From positions 780,838 through 844,837 of the forward strand of contig JAPFQT010000089.1 in NCBI GenBank assembly GCA_027627225.1: 64,000 nt of DNA, written 5' to 3'. Source of the stretch: Congeria kusceri. Lineage: Eukaryota > Mollusca > Bivalvia > Myida > Dreissenidae. The position numbers and the translations under genes were made by a program. Below are positions 37,294 to 52,200 of the stretch, piece by piece; the first letter of the stretch is position 1, and every line of letters starts with the position of its first letter. Below the pieces are notes generated by a model. That model was not told the origin of the DNA and made no database searches. It worked only from the letters and a program-made list of their open reading frames with translations.

Positions 37294-40200
37294 TTATGGC
37301 AACAATTCAGCAACAACCTTTTCTTTCTTCTTCATTTCTGTTTGGGCAATTGCCCACACCTGGTGTTTTAATTTCAACCAAGGTAATGATTTTAAGTTTG
37401 TATCCCCATTTGTTAGCTGGAACCTGACAACCTCTGCCTTACAAGGAGGCTTTTTCTTTCGCACGGCTTCTTGCACTAGAGGCTGCATCTGCACCTTCTC
37501 CAGGCTGGACCAGATTCTCTTTTTTGACACTGAAAATTTTGCCAAAATGTAAATGATTAACAATCTAGAGGTTACTCTTTTAAACTTAAGACAATCTCAA
37601 ATCCAGATTACACATCTGACATGCTATTGAATCATACTATTCCCACCAACATGCTAGGTTCATTAGCAGAGCCCAGAATTATAACAAGAGCCCCGGAAAA
37701 CGGACGTCAAGCTCGACAATCCTCTGTTTTTTACTGCAATAAAGGCAGTGTTTATTCAAATACGGCTCTGACAGTGCACAGAAGACGACACATAGAAGGT
37801 CATATTCAGGCAACCTTCCCGTCAGCTAATCGAATGCTAGCTTTCACGTTTTGGAGTTTTAATATATCAAAAAAGAAATTCTATGTTTTAACTGACCTAC
37901 AAGTATGTGCAATTACAAAGAATCCTGTATTTTTATAACTCACTGAAACTCCATAGCAATGACTTTGTGACTTATTAATATAAAACAAATAAAAATATCA
38001 TATTTTTTTACATGAAGTCTCAGTCTTCCATAGGTTGCATGATGCAGTTTAAATTTAGTGTCTGACAAATTAAGCTAAAATTTAAATTTAGGTAATAATG
38101 GCGAGTTTAGAAATTCCCTTTATTGAAGAATAAAAAACTGAATGGGTTGTCCTCAGATCTTCCAGTTTAAGAAGATTGTGCACTTTAGTCAGAGCGGTGA
38201 ACCCCCTTAAATGCAGAAAAAGCACAATGATTTCCTCAACAATACCTTGAACCATTCTTTTCTTTGATGGTGGAGCCTTGCAGGGTACATCGTCCTCGGC
38301 AGTGTCCGACTGAAGATCTGAAAAGGAGAGCAGAATAGAACATAACAGATTCAATTGATGTTTGAAACCATGGTTTCATAAAAGAAAATGGAAATACTGT
38401 AGCATTTGTGCCAGCAAGAGAAAATGCTTTTTTTTTGTATTACAATTTTATCAAGAATTCTGAAGAAGGAAGACCATTTTCAAAGGCCAACACATTTTTG
38501 TCTGCCGCACAATGTCTATGTCAAATGAAGGTCAAGGTCAAAGTACATGTCAGAGTGGAGAACCCTCTTAAATGCAGAAAAAGCACAATGAATTCTTTAA
38601 CAATACCTTGAACCATTCTTTTCTTTGATGGTGGAGCCTTGCAGGGTACATTGTCGTCGTCAGTGTCCGACTGAAGATCTGAAAAGGAGACCAGAATATA
38701 ACATAAATGATTCAATTGAAGTTTGAAACCGGTAAGTTTTTATAAAAGAAAATGGAAATACTGTAGCATTTGTGCCAGCAAGAGAAAATGTTCTTTTATT
38801 CGTAATACAATTTTATCAAGAATTCTGAAGAAGGAAGACCATTTTCAAATGCCAACGCATTTCTGTCTGCCGCACAATGTCTGTCATGTGAAGGTCAAGG
38901 TCAAAGTACATGTCAGAGTGGAGAACCCCTTAAATGCAGAAAAAGCACAATGAATTCTTTCACAATACCTTGAACCATTGTTTTCTTTGATGGTGGAGCC
39001 TTGCTGGGTACATCGTCCTCGTCCGGCTGAAGATCTGAAAAGGAGACCAGATTATATATAATATAAAGGATTCAATTGAAGTTTCAAACCGTGTTTTTAT
39101 AAAAGAAAATGGAAATACTGTGGCATTTGTGCCAGCAAGGGAAAATGCTTTTTTTTCTAAATACAATTTTATAAAGAATTCTAAAGAAGGAAAAGAACAT
39201 TTTCAGACGCCAACGCTTGTCTGTCTGCCGCACAATGTCTATGTCATGTGAAGGTCAAGGTCAAAGTACACATACCAACTGACAAGCTCTGTGGCAAGAA
39301 AGTTTTTGAATATGAATAGACTCCATCCAAGAATAAATAAGTTTCAAGAATTTGGATACCGGTATATCACTGTCAGAATTTCTACATATAGGAAACATGT
39401 CTTAATTCCATGTAACAGAACTGACACCATGTGCCTTTTCATAAAGTTTTCAAATTATCATTCCTGGTTTACAGAGTAGGTGTGACATCTGTGAATATAC
39501 TGTAAATATATATGTTTTTTCAAAGCAATAACTTTTATCTAGAAGTACACAAGGTGAATGTTCAAAAAAATGTTGATACTGCACTCTGGTGATGTCAATA
39601 AAATTCTTTTAGAAGTATCCAATGCCTTTTATTATACTACGATGTTAATAAGATTTAGTATAATAAGTAATTACCAAAGTCCTCTTCAGCACCATCCTCA
39701 TCATTTTCTCCATCTTCCTCTTCACTTTCTTCGAAATCTGCAGAATGAACAATATATTGTTTTATTCAACCACACCATCTCCAACAAGCTGGTGGTTGGT
39801 ATAAGGACCACAACTCCAGCATTCTTTATTCAAATCAATACAACAACTAGTTTGTTTCTGAAAAAAAAATGGCCTGTCTCCCACCACTGCCCAACGATCC
39901 CACCCCTTTGTAATGGGACTGGAAATATGAAAAAAAATTACCTGGTATAAGTCAACAAAGCAAACAAATATTGACAAAATTGCATACTAAGCTTAATTAA
40001 TACTAAGTATTTTATGATAAATTTACAAAACAGTTCGAATTTTATATGCCTCTCGTAGATTTCATAACAGCTTTTGATCAAGGTGGTTCTTTTAAGAAAT
40101 ATGAAACATGGAGATATTTATTTACTATTTATGCCCCATAACACAGTCCCAGTGTGTATATAGTAATAATTTTGTTTCCAAATCATTTTCTTCTGATTTC

Positions 40201-43200
40201 TGATGTCTCAGATTTTCTCTATAGATTAAAAGAAATCAACAAAATCCTTTTTTTAGATGAGTGAGTTTCTGATTAGGTTTCTATACATATTTATAGCAAA
40301 CATTGTCCATTAAAACCTGGAGTCCCACATTAATTCATCAATGTCATAAGAAACAAGGAGATAGACATTTCATTATTAAGTTTACGAGCAGTCAGTTTTT
40401 CAGCCAAATCATTTTAACAACTGTACCATATTTCTGTACTGAGCAATACATGAGAAATACATATTCACTTCTGACTCAGAATTTCTTTATGTTTTAAATT
40501 TGTTTTCATTACATTGCAAAATAGGCAATTCACAACTAGACAAAAACACCTTAAACTAAACTAGCCCGTGAAAAGACCACTGATGCCAAAGACTAAATAA
40601 TTAAGCACTGCTCTTAATGGACCACGGTCGGCGATCTGATTGGCTGAAAATGTAGGTTATATTCTTAAGTATCAATTCTCAATTTAGTATCTTCAGCCGG
40701 TACTGAGAAAATGTGTGGACACTGAGAATTTCTTCTTTTTTTTTTACGACATAACACACACATAATGGACAAGTAACACCTAATGCCTCACACCCACTAT
40801 CCTTGTAGCTAGAAATCAGAAATTACCTTCAAGATTGATGTCATCCAAGCTACGTCCTGCAAACTGAGCTGCCTTGCCTTCCTCTATGGACATGAGAAGT
40901 CGCGACACCTTTGCCAACTCTATCACATCGTCCTGAAGACGGTAAAAGCGTCTGTGCACACTCAGTTCGTGGCCCATGTGACGCGCCAACTCCCCCAATT
41001 CTGACTCGGACAGATTGAAAACCTGGAACAAATGCAGCATTTACCAATAATGAGATTGATAACATAACTAAGCTACACTGCATGTATATAGGTAAGTTGC
41101 AGTCAATTTTATTCACATCATAATTCCTGAAAAGAAATAACTGCACATAAATCTCAAGTGCCATGTGATTAGGAAGTGGGTTTGTTTGTATGGTTTTAAT
41201 GTGCACTGACAGAATGTACCGAAACATCATCATCTGCAACATATCACTGATAATTGACACTCTGGCTCACCTGTGACACAGTGGCTAGGTATTTTCTTAG
41301 CTTTGTGCTGGTGATTCTTTCTGGGAATTGCAGCTCACAGGCCTGTACTGTCCTTCTGATGCAGTCACTTCCCCTCTTAAAGTTGCTGTCTCCCTGAAAG
41401 GAAACAAGTAGTGACATCAAAGCATAAGAGAAATCACTTGCTGCTGAACTGGTTTTGGAAAGTTTTCAAGAGCTACAGACAAGCTTTTGAGATCATTGGA
41501 TTTATAACTAGTGTTGGTAATTGGACCCTAAATTACAGGACTGATTTAAGGATACTGAAATGATAGACCATCTATTATTCATGTTCTGGTGAGTATTTAC
41601 TCCAATGTTATTCATGATGTGCTTTCACAATAAAATTAAATAATTTTACAGCATATATTACATCTAGTACATGTAAAAGTAATAATATTTAACTTTTGAT
41701 TCTTTGAACAATAATCATATTTTTCGGCCCTAGGCTGACTGATTTCTATTTGACGTCCGTTCTACTTACAGTGCAAGGTCGTTGACATTGTTACAGAGCA
41801 TTCTAATTGATCAGCAAAATTGTGTACGGAGATATTTCCTGATATTAGAACTTTTCCCTATTTATTGAGAATAATCAATTTCTATGCAGGTATATCCAAA
41901 TGGCAAGCATGAAGTCATTCAATGGATTTACTTTTAAACAATCATTTCCTTGCTAGCCTGGTTTCAAAGACTACAAATTTCGGAACCAAACAGCCATTTG
42001 ATCTGTTTGTACTTTGGTACTGGCTCCTTTGGCGGCCTGTATGACTAAATACCAAACATGAGTCATATTTGGAAAAATGAATGAAGATTTCAAATGTGAA
42101 TATTTTTTAATGGAACACAAAATGAAATGAAAACACAGTTGACCGTAATTCTTCACATTCAATATGCTAATGTAGTAGTGACCAAAATGTTGCAGTTTTC
42201 CTTTACACATTATAAAAACAACATTTAAAGGATTGGTGTCATTTATGTAAACATTTCATGTTATATGGCCAAGAACCTTTTCTAAAAATACTTCTTGAAG
42301 TTTTCCTTTGTTGTTATATAATTTTGTAGACAGAGAAAATTAGGACTGAATTACCTAATTCATTTTCCAGACTTTTCACAGACTGTGGGAACCAAGTAAC
42401 AAAGTTGAGAACAAACTCGAGTTTATCAAATTTATAGTGCAAAGACTGTAACTCTGACATACCTGTGCAAATACATGCGGATTGCAACTTTTCACCCCTC
42501 CTTCTGCCCTTTTGTCCACCAAAGCTTGTATGGCTGCCACCATTGTTTTGGTAAGAAGAACAGGCACGCGCTTGTACTGCTTTCCAACAACTTCTACCAA
42601 ACTCATTCTAGAAAAGAAAACATTCAGTTAAATAATGTATCCTTTCGAAAAAAAAAACAGTAAGTGTATATTCTGTATACACTATAATCCTCCAACAATA
42701 ATTTGATGGTTATAACCATTACCTAGAGGAATCCAAAACAAAAAATAGTTAAAACCAGAAACTATGGTCAATGGTCTACGACTCTGATATCACTGATAAA
42801 TAGAAGAAAACAAAGAACAAACATCTCCCCCCCCCCCAAAAAAAAAACATAGGTCACTTGAAAGCCAAGGTCAAATTTACACAACTGCTGGAAAGGTCTT
42901 GTGGCAAGGATATTCATGTACATATATAAAAAGAATCCACAAAGGGATAAGAAAGTTATAGCCAACATGCTGCTGCCACCGACACCCTAACTATGTTAAT
43001 ACCCGATTTTTTACATGCAAGGACATGTCTCAAGAAAATCTTAACAATCAAGGTGCATACTAATGAAGTATATTGTTTCCTGCTTAGAAGTGATAGTCCG
43101 CTGTAGATTATCCAGGACTGCTCTACAGGTATCCGTCTAAACTACCAAAATGCATTTAAAACTAAATCAACTTACGTCTTCATCAAATGCTTTTCTATTG

Positions 43201-46200
43201 GTTGCAATGTTGAAACAAGTTCTTGGTTTTCTCTTCCCCAAGCAGGTCGACCTACAAACTGTGAAGTTAGCATCTTTGACCCCTCACTCGCCCGTCTTTT
43301 GTTGAAAAGTATGACTCTAGCGACTGTTACTTCTGCAAGCGCATTCCAGTGACTTGCGCATGGGCAGTCCAGCAACAAACTTGTCCTTTCAACGGTGGTA
43401 GTCTCTAAGTAGTTCTGAAGCAAACAAGAATAAACTGTAAAGGAGCCATACTTATGGAGTATATATTTTATGGCAACTTTAACCCAACACTGATCTGCAG
43501 AAAAAATACAGCATCATTTGCGTACACAAGTTTTTTTTTTAAGATTTGACCTACTGACCTAGTTTTTTGAACCAACATGACCCACTTTTGAAGAATTTAT
43601 AAAGACAAGCATCCTGACCAAATTTCATGAAGATCTGATAAAAAATGTAGACTCTATTGCGTACACAATCTATAACTGTTGCTGACGCACGATGCCGGAC
43701 AAATGATGATCAGAAGAGCTCACATTGAGCACTTCATGCTCAGGTAAGCTAACAAATTGTTAGAGGAACACTTGATTATGCTACACACCAAATATCATAG
43801 CTCTATGCCTGGTTTTGGACAAGAATATTTTTAAAGTTTTTCAAGTTGCCAAGGCAACCAGAATTCTACATGGAATTCTTTGAATCACTTTGGTACAGCT
43901 TCGTGCAAGGAACATCCCTGCCAAGTTTCACGAACATTTGCCAAGCGGTTTAGGACGATATGTTATTTGAAGTTAAGGTAAAATGTTGAGGTGAGCTAAT
44001 AGACAGATTACAACTTAAGGTACAAAATTGCATCTACTGGTTCACATAATAGGGATAATTTTACTCACCACATATTTCAAAAGATCCTCTGTCAATGGTA
44101 GAAGTACTTTCTTGTTATATTTCCTTTCTGATAGTGTGTGATGTGCAAGAGAGGAGACTGCTTCAGAGAATTCCTCAGTATACAGGCTGATAAACTGATC
44201 TGTTTCATCTTTTTTTGAAATTTCCAGTTTTCTGATGGCTTGGCCTCTTTTCAACACAGCAATTTTCTTCAAAAGCTGGCCTGCTTTCAAAGCTAAAGAA
44301 GGTTTTTTAAATGTTCTGGTTCCAGTTGATGATCCTTCTGTGGATTCTCCAGACATATTACCCACAGCTTTCAAACATATGTCAAATTTACTGGGTGTAA
44401 TAAAATCATCAATATCAGCCGACTCTAGACCAGTTAGAGATCTCAGTTCAATTTTGACTCTTCCAAGAATTCTTAATTTCTCTCTGACTTGACAAGCACG
44501 TTGGAGGCCAAGCTTTCGTAGTTGCACCTTTCCAAACAGTAGTAGCAGTTTGTCATTCTTCACAGCACGGCTGACATCGTCCATATGAAAGCGCTTCACA
44601 ACATGATCAATGAATTCTTCACTGTCTGATCCAAACACATCTGTTCCTAAAGCCCCTTGAAGTATGTATTCTGCTGAACGGACGCAATCATCTGCCGATT
44701 TTTTTACCTCTACTGCATTACTGACATTGATTTTCTCTTCTTTGAAAGAACAAGTTTTTACATGTCTCCAAAGTTCACCTTTCACAAAGAATGTCAAACA
44801 ATATGGGCATGGAAGATAATTGCTGGCAGAACTTCCCTTCTCTTGTGCTGGGCGCCTTCCAACATAAAAAACACCGTTCTTTTTTATCAACACACTAATG
44901 TTATGGTTGAAGTTTCCCAGGTTCCGGTATTTTGCAAACACCCTCTTTCTCTTGGCTGAATCATCTGCGGAATTTTCCTTGGATGTGGATGGCAGCTGCC
45001 CAATCTCTGGGACATCTTGATGAGCCTTTTCCAAATGTCTTGCCATTTTACTAACGGATTTTTCGCAGAAGAAACAGCAATGCTTTTTCGAGTAGTCTCG
45101 TTTTTCTGAATCTGTTACTGTCTGTATAACAATTTCTGGAGAAAAAATAAATAAAAAATTACTAAGGCATTTGGTATATCTGTATATGGTGGCAATCCTG
45201 TGCATAAATTCAAAATGTGTATGGTTTACATTCTTGGCATCAGACGATGACAATGCAGACATGTATGAGTTTTTGAACTATTTACTCAGTTGGGTGGTAC
45301 ATGTACATCCTGTCGTTTGTAACTGTGTTTTCCCATACTGACAGAAGAGGACCCAACCTTAGAATAAAACATTTTCTTCATTGTTATTCCATCGTTGACA
45401 AAAAGGCTTTGTAATATATTTAACAATAGAAATGAAAGTCCATATAAGTTATGCAAATACACTCAACAATGAAGTTAACCAGTTTACATAATTTATGCAG
45501 ATTAAAAAGAAAAATAAAACAAAACATGCTGCGTTCAGATTTACACCATGCAGGCTTGCAACACTAGCATTTAAGCCTACCATTAAAGACTGAAAGACTC
45601 TCTGACTTGCAGGTTGTTATGGAAGTAATTGTTGAATCTAGAAATAATTTGGTCACATGAAATAATATCGGACAAAAGCTGTGAACAGTATTTTCCATGA
45701 TGCCAGATTTACTGGAGTATATTCTCTAATCAAGAGACAGTTTTAGAACATCTGTTGAGTCTGTGGATAATTCTTATTGATAGAAGTTATTAAAACACAA
45801 CTGCACTAAGCGGAGACAGAAAAAGACAAGTGCATATTTTGTTTGATTGTGTTAAGTGATGAGGATAGCTACACATACTTAACACCGCATTACTTAACCT
45901 GAAGACCTACTACAGGTAATATACATGATCTTTACAGGTCTTTGCGCGACCACATTGCCAAAACCATGCATTTGTTTCCTACAAGAAGACTCCATTTCCA
46001 AATGGACGGAATGTGCTGAGTAGTTACGAATGAGGAAAATGGAAATCACTAGTGGGCCATGCCGGAGATGGCAGTGTTTTTATGAGTAAAAATGATCGCT
46101 GTTTCCTGAAGATCTTTGGAGTAACTGGGAAGAGACTGGATGGAGCTTAAAACATGACGTAGAATTGCCTATTCTTGTAATTGAACATTTTACAGTCTGG

Positions 46201-49200
46201 ATGGTACTTTGCTGATTTTGATTTCCCATTTCAGGTCTGCTTTACTAAACTTGTTTATCTCCGCATGGAATTCACATATATTTATTTCTGCAAATTTCCT
46301 TGTTTTTTTTTCACACTTCTTCCCTGTTTTGTAATCAGTGCCATATACTACATAGGTGTTTACGTAAAAGACAAAACTGCAGTGTAAGGAATACATTTAC
46401 ACAAGACTGGAGGAGAGCATGGAAAAGCACAGATACAAGATTGGGTTTACAACTTGATAAGGGTAAACTGTCTGAAAACACACGTGCATGTCCACATTTT
46501 CGATGTCAGATGTGAAGAATGTACACCATACTCAGTTCTAATTTTGGCACAGGATGGCTTCAATACAGAATGACTTGTATGTATCTGATATATAGCACTG
46601 ACACACTGGAAAAAAACACAATTGTTTGCCGAATTTCACAACAAAAATGTAAAATTCATAAGGGACTTTTCTTCAGCCTTTTCACTATCTTCAGGAACCA
46701 ATTTCTGTGAAGACATTAAATTTCGTGGGTAAAAATGTTTGTGGATTTTCCATTTCTGAATTTCATGGGTACATAAATTTGTTGGTTTTTCGTTTTCTTA
46801 ACAAGTTGACAGAGCATGCTGTTATATTCCTTGAATTGAATTTGTGGATATGTCAACTCATGAAATCCCACAAAATGAACCCAGCAAAACTTATAAATCA
46901 CAAGCAATTTGTACTAAAAAGCACATTGTTGCTGCAATATGTAGGATTTACCTTCTTTTTCTGGAATAGATCCTGTTGTTGAATCCGCAGATACCTTTAT
47001 TGGGCCCTTTGAGAGAAAAAGTATATATAATTATTCATTTAATAACAACAGACAGGTATTTCTGTTTTATTTTGAATATTTATACCAATAATGAAAATTA
47101 CTCATGACATAGATTTGCTAAACTTTTAACTTGCAGTTTCAATTGTCTTTGTTCAAGTTACACAAAAGCTACATTGAGCATAATATGCCAGTTCTTGCAG
47201 AAAGCTGACTCATGAGTGACTACTATCTGTATACACAAAGAACAAAGCACTTACAGATGAATAGACATTCCTTATAAACCATGAATGTATTCTAAACAAT
47301 ATAATCTCTCTAATACCAATAAACAAATCTGGCATAGCTCACCTGTACTTCAATTATTTCTGAGGCTTCAGAATCTGATACTGTTTCAAGGTGAGGATCA
47401 CCTGCTGATCCTACTACATTCAATAGCAAGTCGTGAGGATCTGTATGGTCATCATGATCAATGAAGACTGTTACAACACCTGTTGGGCAAAATTAGTCTT
47501 GCATCTATTACTGACAAAAAACTAAGTATTAGACATTACACTATTCTAAGCAGTATAGCCAAAGACCACAATCAACTCCATTCATTTATGGAAGTCGGTA
47601 AACTACACTTGTGCAAAGTGCCTTGCAGTTCAGTACCTTGCAGTAAAAAAACAACTTTTCTACATGCAACACTTTGTCTCAACAACGTATGTTTTAAACT
47701 GTCAACTCTGAACAAAAGTGCCAAACTGTCGCAATATTTGCCTGTCAGACATTCGATTAAAACACCACGAAGAAAATGTCTTATTTTAACTAACAAATAC
47801 CAGTAAGACATTATCAATCAATTTCATTCAGAGTCACCAAGATTTGCATGAGAGCATCCCTACTACACTAAATGAATACAAAGATTATAACTAGCACTCA
47901 CAAACTGTAGTTATTCACTCACTTCATTCACAGTCACCAAGATTTGCATGAGAGCATCACTTATACACTGAATGAATACAAAGATTATAACTAGCACTCA
48001 CAAACTGTAGTTATTCACTCACTTCATTCAGAGTCACCAAGATCTGCATGAGAGCTTCACTTATACACTGAATGAATACAAAGATTATAACTAGCACTCA
48101 CAAACTGTAGTTATTCACTCACTTCATTCCGAGTCACCAAGATTTGCATGAGAGCATCACTTATACACTGAATGAATACAAAGATTATAACTACCCACTC
48201 ACAAACTGTAGTTATTCACTCACTTCATTCACAGTCACCAAGATTTGCATGAGAGCATCACTTATACACTGAATGAATACGAAGATTATAACTACCCACT
48301 CACAAACTGTAGTTATTCACTCACTTCATTCAGAGTCACCAAGATTTGCATGAGAGCATCACTTATACACTGAATGAATACAAAGATTATAACTAGCACT
48401 CACAAACTGTAGTTATTCACTCACTTCATTCACAGTCACCAAGATTTGCATGAGAGCATCACTTATACACTGAATGAATACAAAGATTATAACTAGCACT
48501 CACAAACTGTAGTTATTCACTCACTTCATTCAGAGTCACCAAGATTTGCATGAGAGCATCACTTATACACTGAATGAATACAAAGATTATAACTACCCAC
48601 TCACAAACTGTAGTTATTCACTCACTTCATTCAGAGTCACCAAGATTTGCATGAGAGCATCACTTATACACTGAATGAATACAAAGATTATAACTAGCAC
48701 TCACAAACTGTAGTTATTCACTCACTTCATTCAGAGTCACCAAGATTTGCATGACAGAATCACACCAAATTACAACCTAAATTATATACAACAGGGATCA
48801 ATACTGTAGCAGTTTTAGCATGGGTGTTGAAAAGATGAATGCAGAATAATAAAACAGACGTGTCTTTTTGACATGAACCTCCCTGCCTGGGTATGGACAC
48901 AAACTGATGTCATCTGTTAAACAACATTACTGCATGAACTGCTGCCTCACACAGCAAAATATGGAAGCAAATTTTGGGGTAGGTTTCAACAAATGCCTCA
49001 AGCCATGAAAGAGAAAGACTAAGCACCACACCTTTAAAACAGTACCTGTATATGATTAAAGAGCTAAGACAAATTTCAGATAATGATGGGTACCTGCAGG
49101 TTCTGGTTCCCTATCAATTTCTGAACTGCTCTGGTGGCAGTACTCCTGCTTGCCCCTTGTTTGCTTCTGCTCCACATCCTAAAACACAATAATTGTAAAC

Positions 49201-52200
49201 TTTATTGCCATCACTTAATTAAATCATTGAAAACGATTGTTTTCGATGCATTCCAGACCAGTAAAATACAGAATGTTGTATTTAATCGTATGATCACTCA
49301 GGTAAATTAGTGTACCGATTTCACAACAAATAAATCAATAGCATGTTTGCTTCAGGGTATTTGAGAATTAAATTGGGTTATGCCATTAATATCAGTCTTC
49401 TTTTATCAGTCACTGTTGAAACACCCTTATTCTGAAACTGTGGAATGTTGAAAGCTAATGAATCTGAGCAAGTTGGATCCTAGTTTCACACAATCTCTGC
49501 CCTACCTTGCACTTTTCCTCTTTCTGAGCCTTGATCTCAGGAGTTGCGAGTTCTTCCCCTTGCCGAGTCTTGATGACCTGAGCGAGGTAGACTTTTCGTC
49601 TCTGAGCTTTGACCTCCTGAGCTTGATCATGTCCCAATTTCTGAGCCCCAATCTCCTCAGCTGTGCCATATTCCCTTTTCTGAGCCTTAATCTCCTGAGC
49701 TGTGCAACTTTCCTCTTTCTGAGCCTTGATCTCTAAAGCTGTGTCAACTTTCCCTGTCTGAGCTTCGATTTCCTGAAATGGGCCACCATCCTTTTTATGA
49801 GCCTTCATCTTATGAGCTGGATCATATCCCCCTTTCTGAGCCTCAATATCCTGAGCTGCGTCACGTTCCCCATTCTGAGTCTCCATATAATGTACTTGGT
49901 CATCTTCCCCGATCTGAGCCTCGATTTCCTTAGCTGTGACACCTTCACCTATTCTTATCTCCATCTCCTGTGCTGGATTTTGTACTCCTTTCTGAACCTC
50001 CATCTTCTTAGCTGGATCTTGTCCCCCTTTCTGAGCCTCCATCTCCCGAGCTGAGTTATCTTCACCTTTCTGAGACTCCATCTCCTCAGCTGGATCTTGT
50101 CCCCCTTTCTCCGCCATTTCCTGAGACTGGTCATATTCCCCTTTCTGAGCCTCGATCTCCTTAGCTGAGACATCTTCACCTATCTGAACCTCCATCTCCT
50201 GCGCTGGATCTTGAACCCCTTTCTGAACCTCAATCTTCTGCACTGGATCTTGAACCCCTTTCTGAACCTCCATCTCCTGAGCTGGATCTTGACCCCCTTT
50301 CTGAACCTCAATCACCTCACCTGGATCTTGTCCCCCTTTCCGATCCTCCATCTGCTGAGCTGGATCTTGTCCGCCTTTCTGAGCCTCCATCACCTCACCT
50401 GGATCTTGTCCCCCATTCCGAACCTCCATCTCCTGAGCTGGATCTTGTCTACCTTTCTGAACCTCCATCACCTCAGCTGGATTTTGTCCCCCTTTCTGAA
50501 CCTCCATCTCCTGAGCTGGATCTTGTCTACCTTTCTGAACCTCAATCACCTCACCTGGATCTTGTCCCCCTTTCTGATCCTCCATCTCCTGAGCTGGATC
50601 TTGTCTACCTTTCTGAGCCTCCATCTCCTCAGCTGGATCTTGTCCCCCATTCCGAACCTCCATCTCCTCAGCCGGATGTTGTCTACCTTTCTGAGCCTCA
50701 ATCTCCTCAGCTGGATCTTGTCCCCCATTCTGAACCTCCATCTCCTCAGCTGGATCTTGTCCCCCTTTCTGAGCCTCTATCTCCTCAGCTAGATGTTGTC
50801 CCCCTTTCTGGGCCTCCATCTCCTCAGCTGTGACACCTTCACCTATCTGAACCTCCTCCTGAGCTTGATCTTGTCCAAATATCTGGGCCTCCAACTCTTC
50901 AGCTGTCACACCTTCATCTATCTGAACCTTTATCTCCTCAGCTAGATCCTGTCCCCCTTTCTGAACCTCCATCTCCTGAGCTGGATCTTGTCCACCTTTC
51001 TGAGCATTTGAGCCCTCCATCTCCCCAGCTGTATCTTGTCCCCTTTTTTGGGCTGCCATCTCATCGGCTGAATCTTGTCCCCCTTTCTGGGCCACCATTT
51101 CCTGAGCTGTGTTATCTTCCTTTTTCTGAGCATCCATCTTCTGAGATAGGTCATCTTCCACTATCCGAGCCTCAACCTCCTTAGCTGTGTCACCTTCACC
51201 TTTCTGGGCCGCCATCTCTTTAGCTGGATCTTGTCCCCATTTCTGAGCCTTCGTCTCCTCAGCAGAGTTATCTTCACCTTTCTGAACCTCCATCTCTCGA
51301 GCTGATGCCTCAATACACTGTGCTGGGTCATCTTTCTCTATCCGAGCCTCGATCTTCTGCGATGAGTCATAGCTCCCTTTCTGAGCCTTGATCTCTCGAG
51401 CTGAAAAATAGTTATCAACAAGTCAATGAGGATTGCAGTGGCAATACAAAAGTTCCCTACCAGTCTATAGCATCATTATTTGCAACGCTTTGTCACTACA
51501 TGCAATTAAGAATATTTATTGAAAACTTTAACATTTTTTTAAGTTGAACAAGTATCATTAACCTGGCTTAACTACTTTTTAAAGTTATAGCAAAATCCCA
51601 TTTTTAGTCTTTCTTTTTTTTGCATTTCTGTTACCATAGCAAACACAATTTCCAAGGTATCAAAAAGAACAAACCTACAAATTATATTTCAAGAATTTGA
51701 ACAAATTATTGCAACTGCTCATGAAGATGTCATATAATGGTTTCCTGACCTATTCCAAAGCCATTCTTACATTTTTGTTTGTGAATTACAGTATCTATAA
51801 CACCACTAAGAACAAGTAGAACTATCAGGAGGCGAATAGTTATTGGAGCACACATTAGCATGGGCAGAAATTTGCATGAAAAATAAGGCCTGTCAATAAA
51901 ATTGATTATTTATGATTTAACTGTGTGGAATTTCTATAGGAATTCAGACCAATAAGGAAGATGATGGTTATTTATTGTCTTTGATTTAAATGATAATGTT
52001 TGTGCCCTAGTTTATACAAAACAAATTCTGGTTTGACATGTAACTGCTGATAGAATTATTAAGAAACTAGAGATGTCACTAAACATTAGAAGCCCCCAAC
52101 ATTGCTTTAACACAGACACCCATCAATCATTAAAAGGCCTTTTAATCTGTCATTTTTCAATAAAAAAAATCACTGTGAACTTGACATTCGACTAGGGACT

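Noticed and set aside
44042..45262. Start of a separate zinc-finger gene at the ATG at 45262
   Set aside because: The first about 42 codons lie upstream of a good acceptor at 45136 and have low-complexity intron character; the upstream exons join at 45135 in phase.
50211..50792. 193-codon plus-strand frame rich in Leu, Trp and Ile-Leu-Ser
   Set aside because: It is the antisense of the 39-bp coding repeat exon, whose minus frame joins splice sites in phase.
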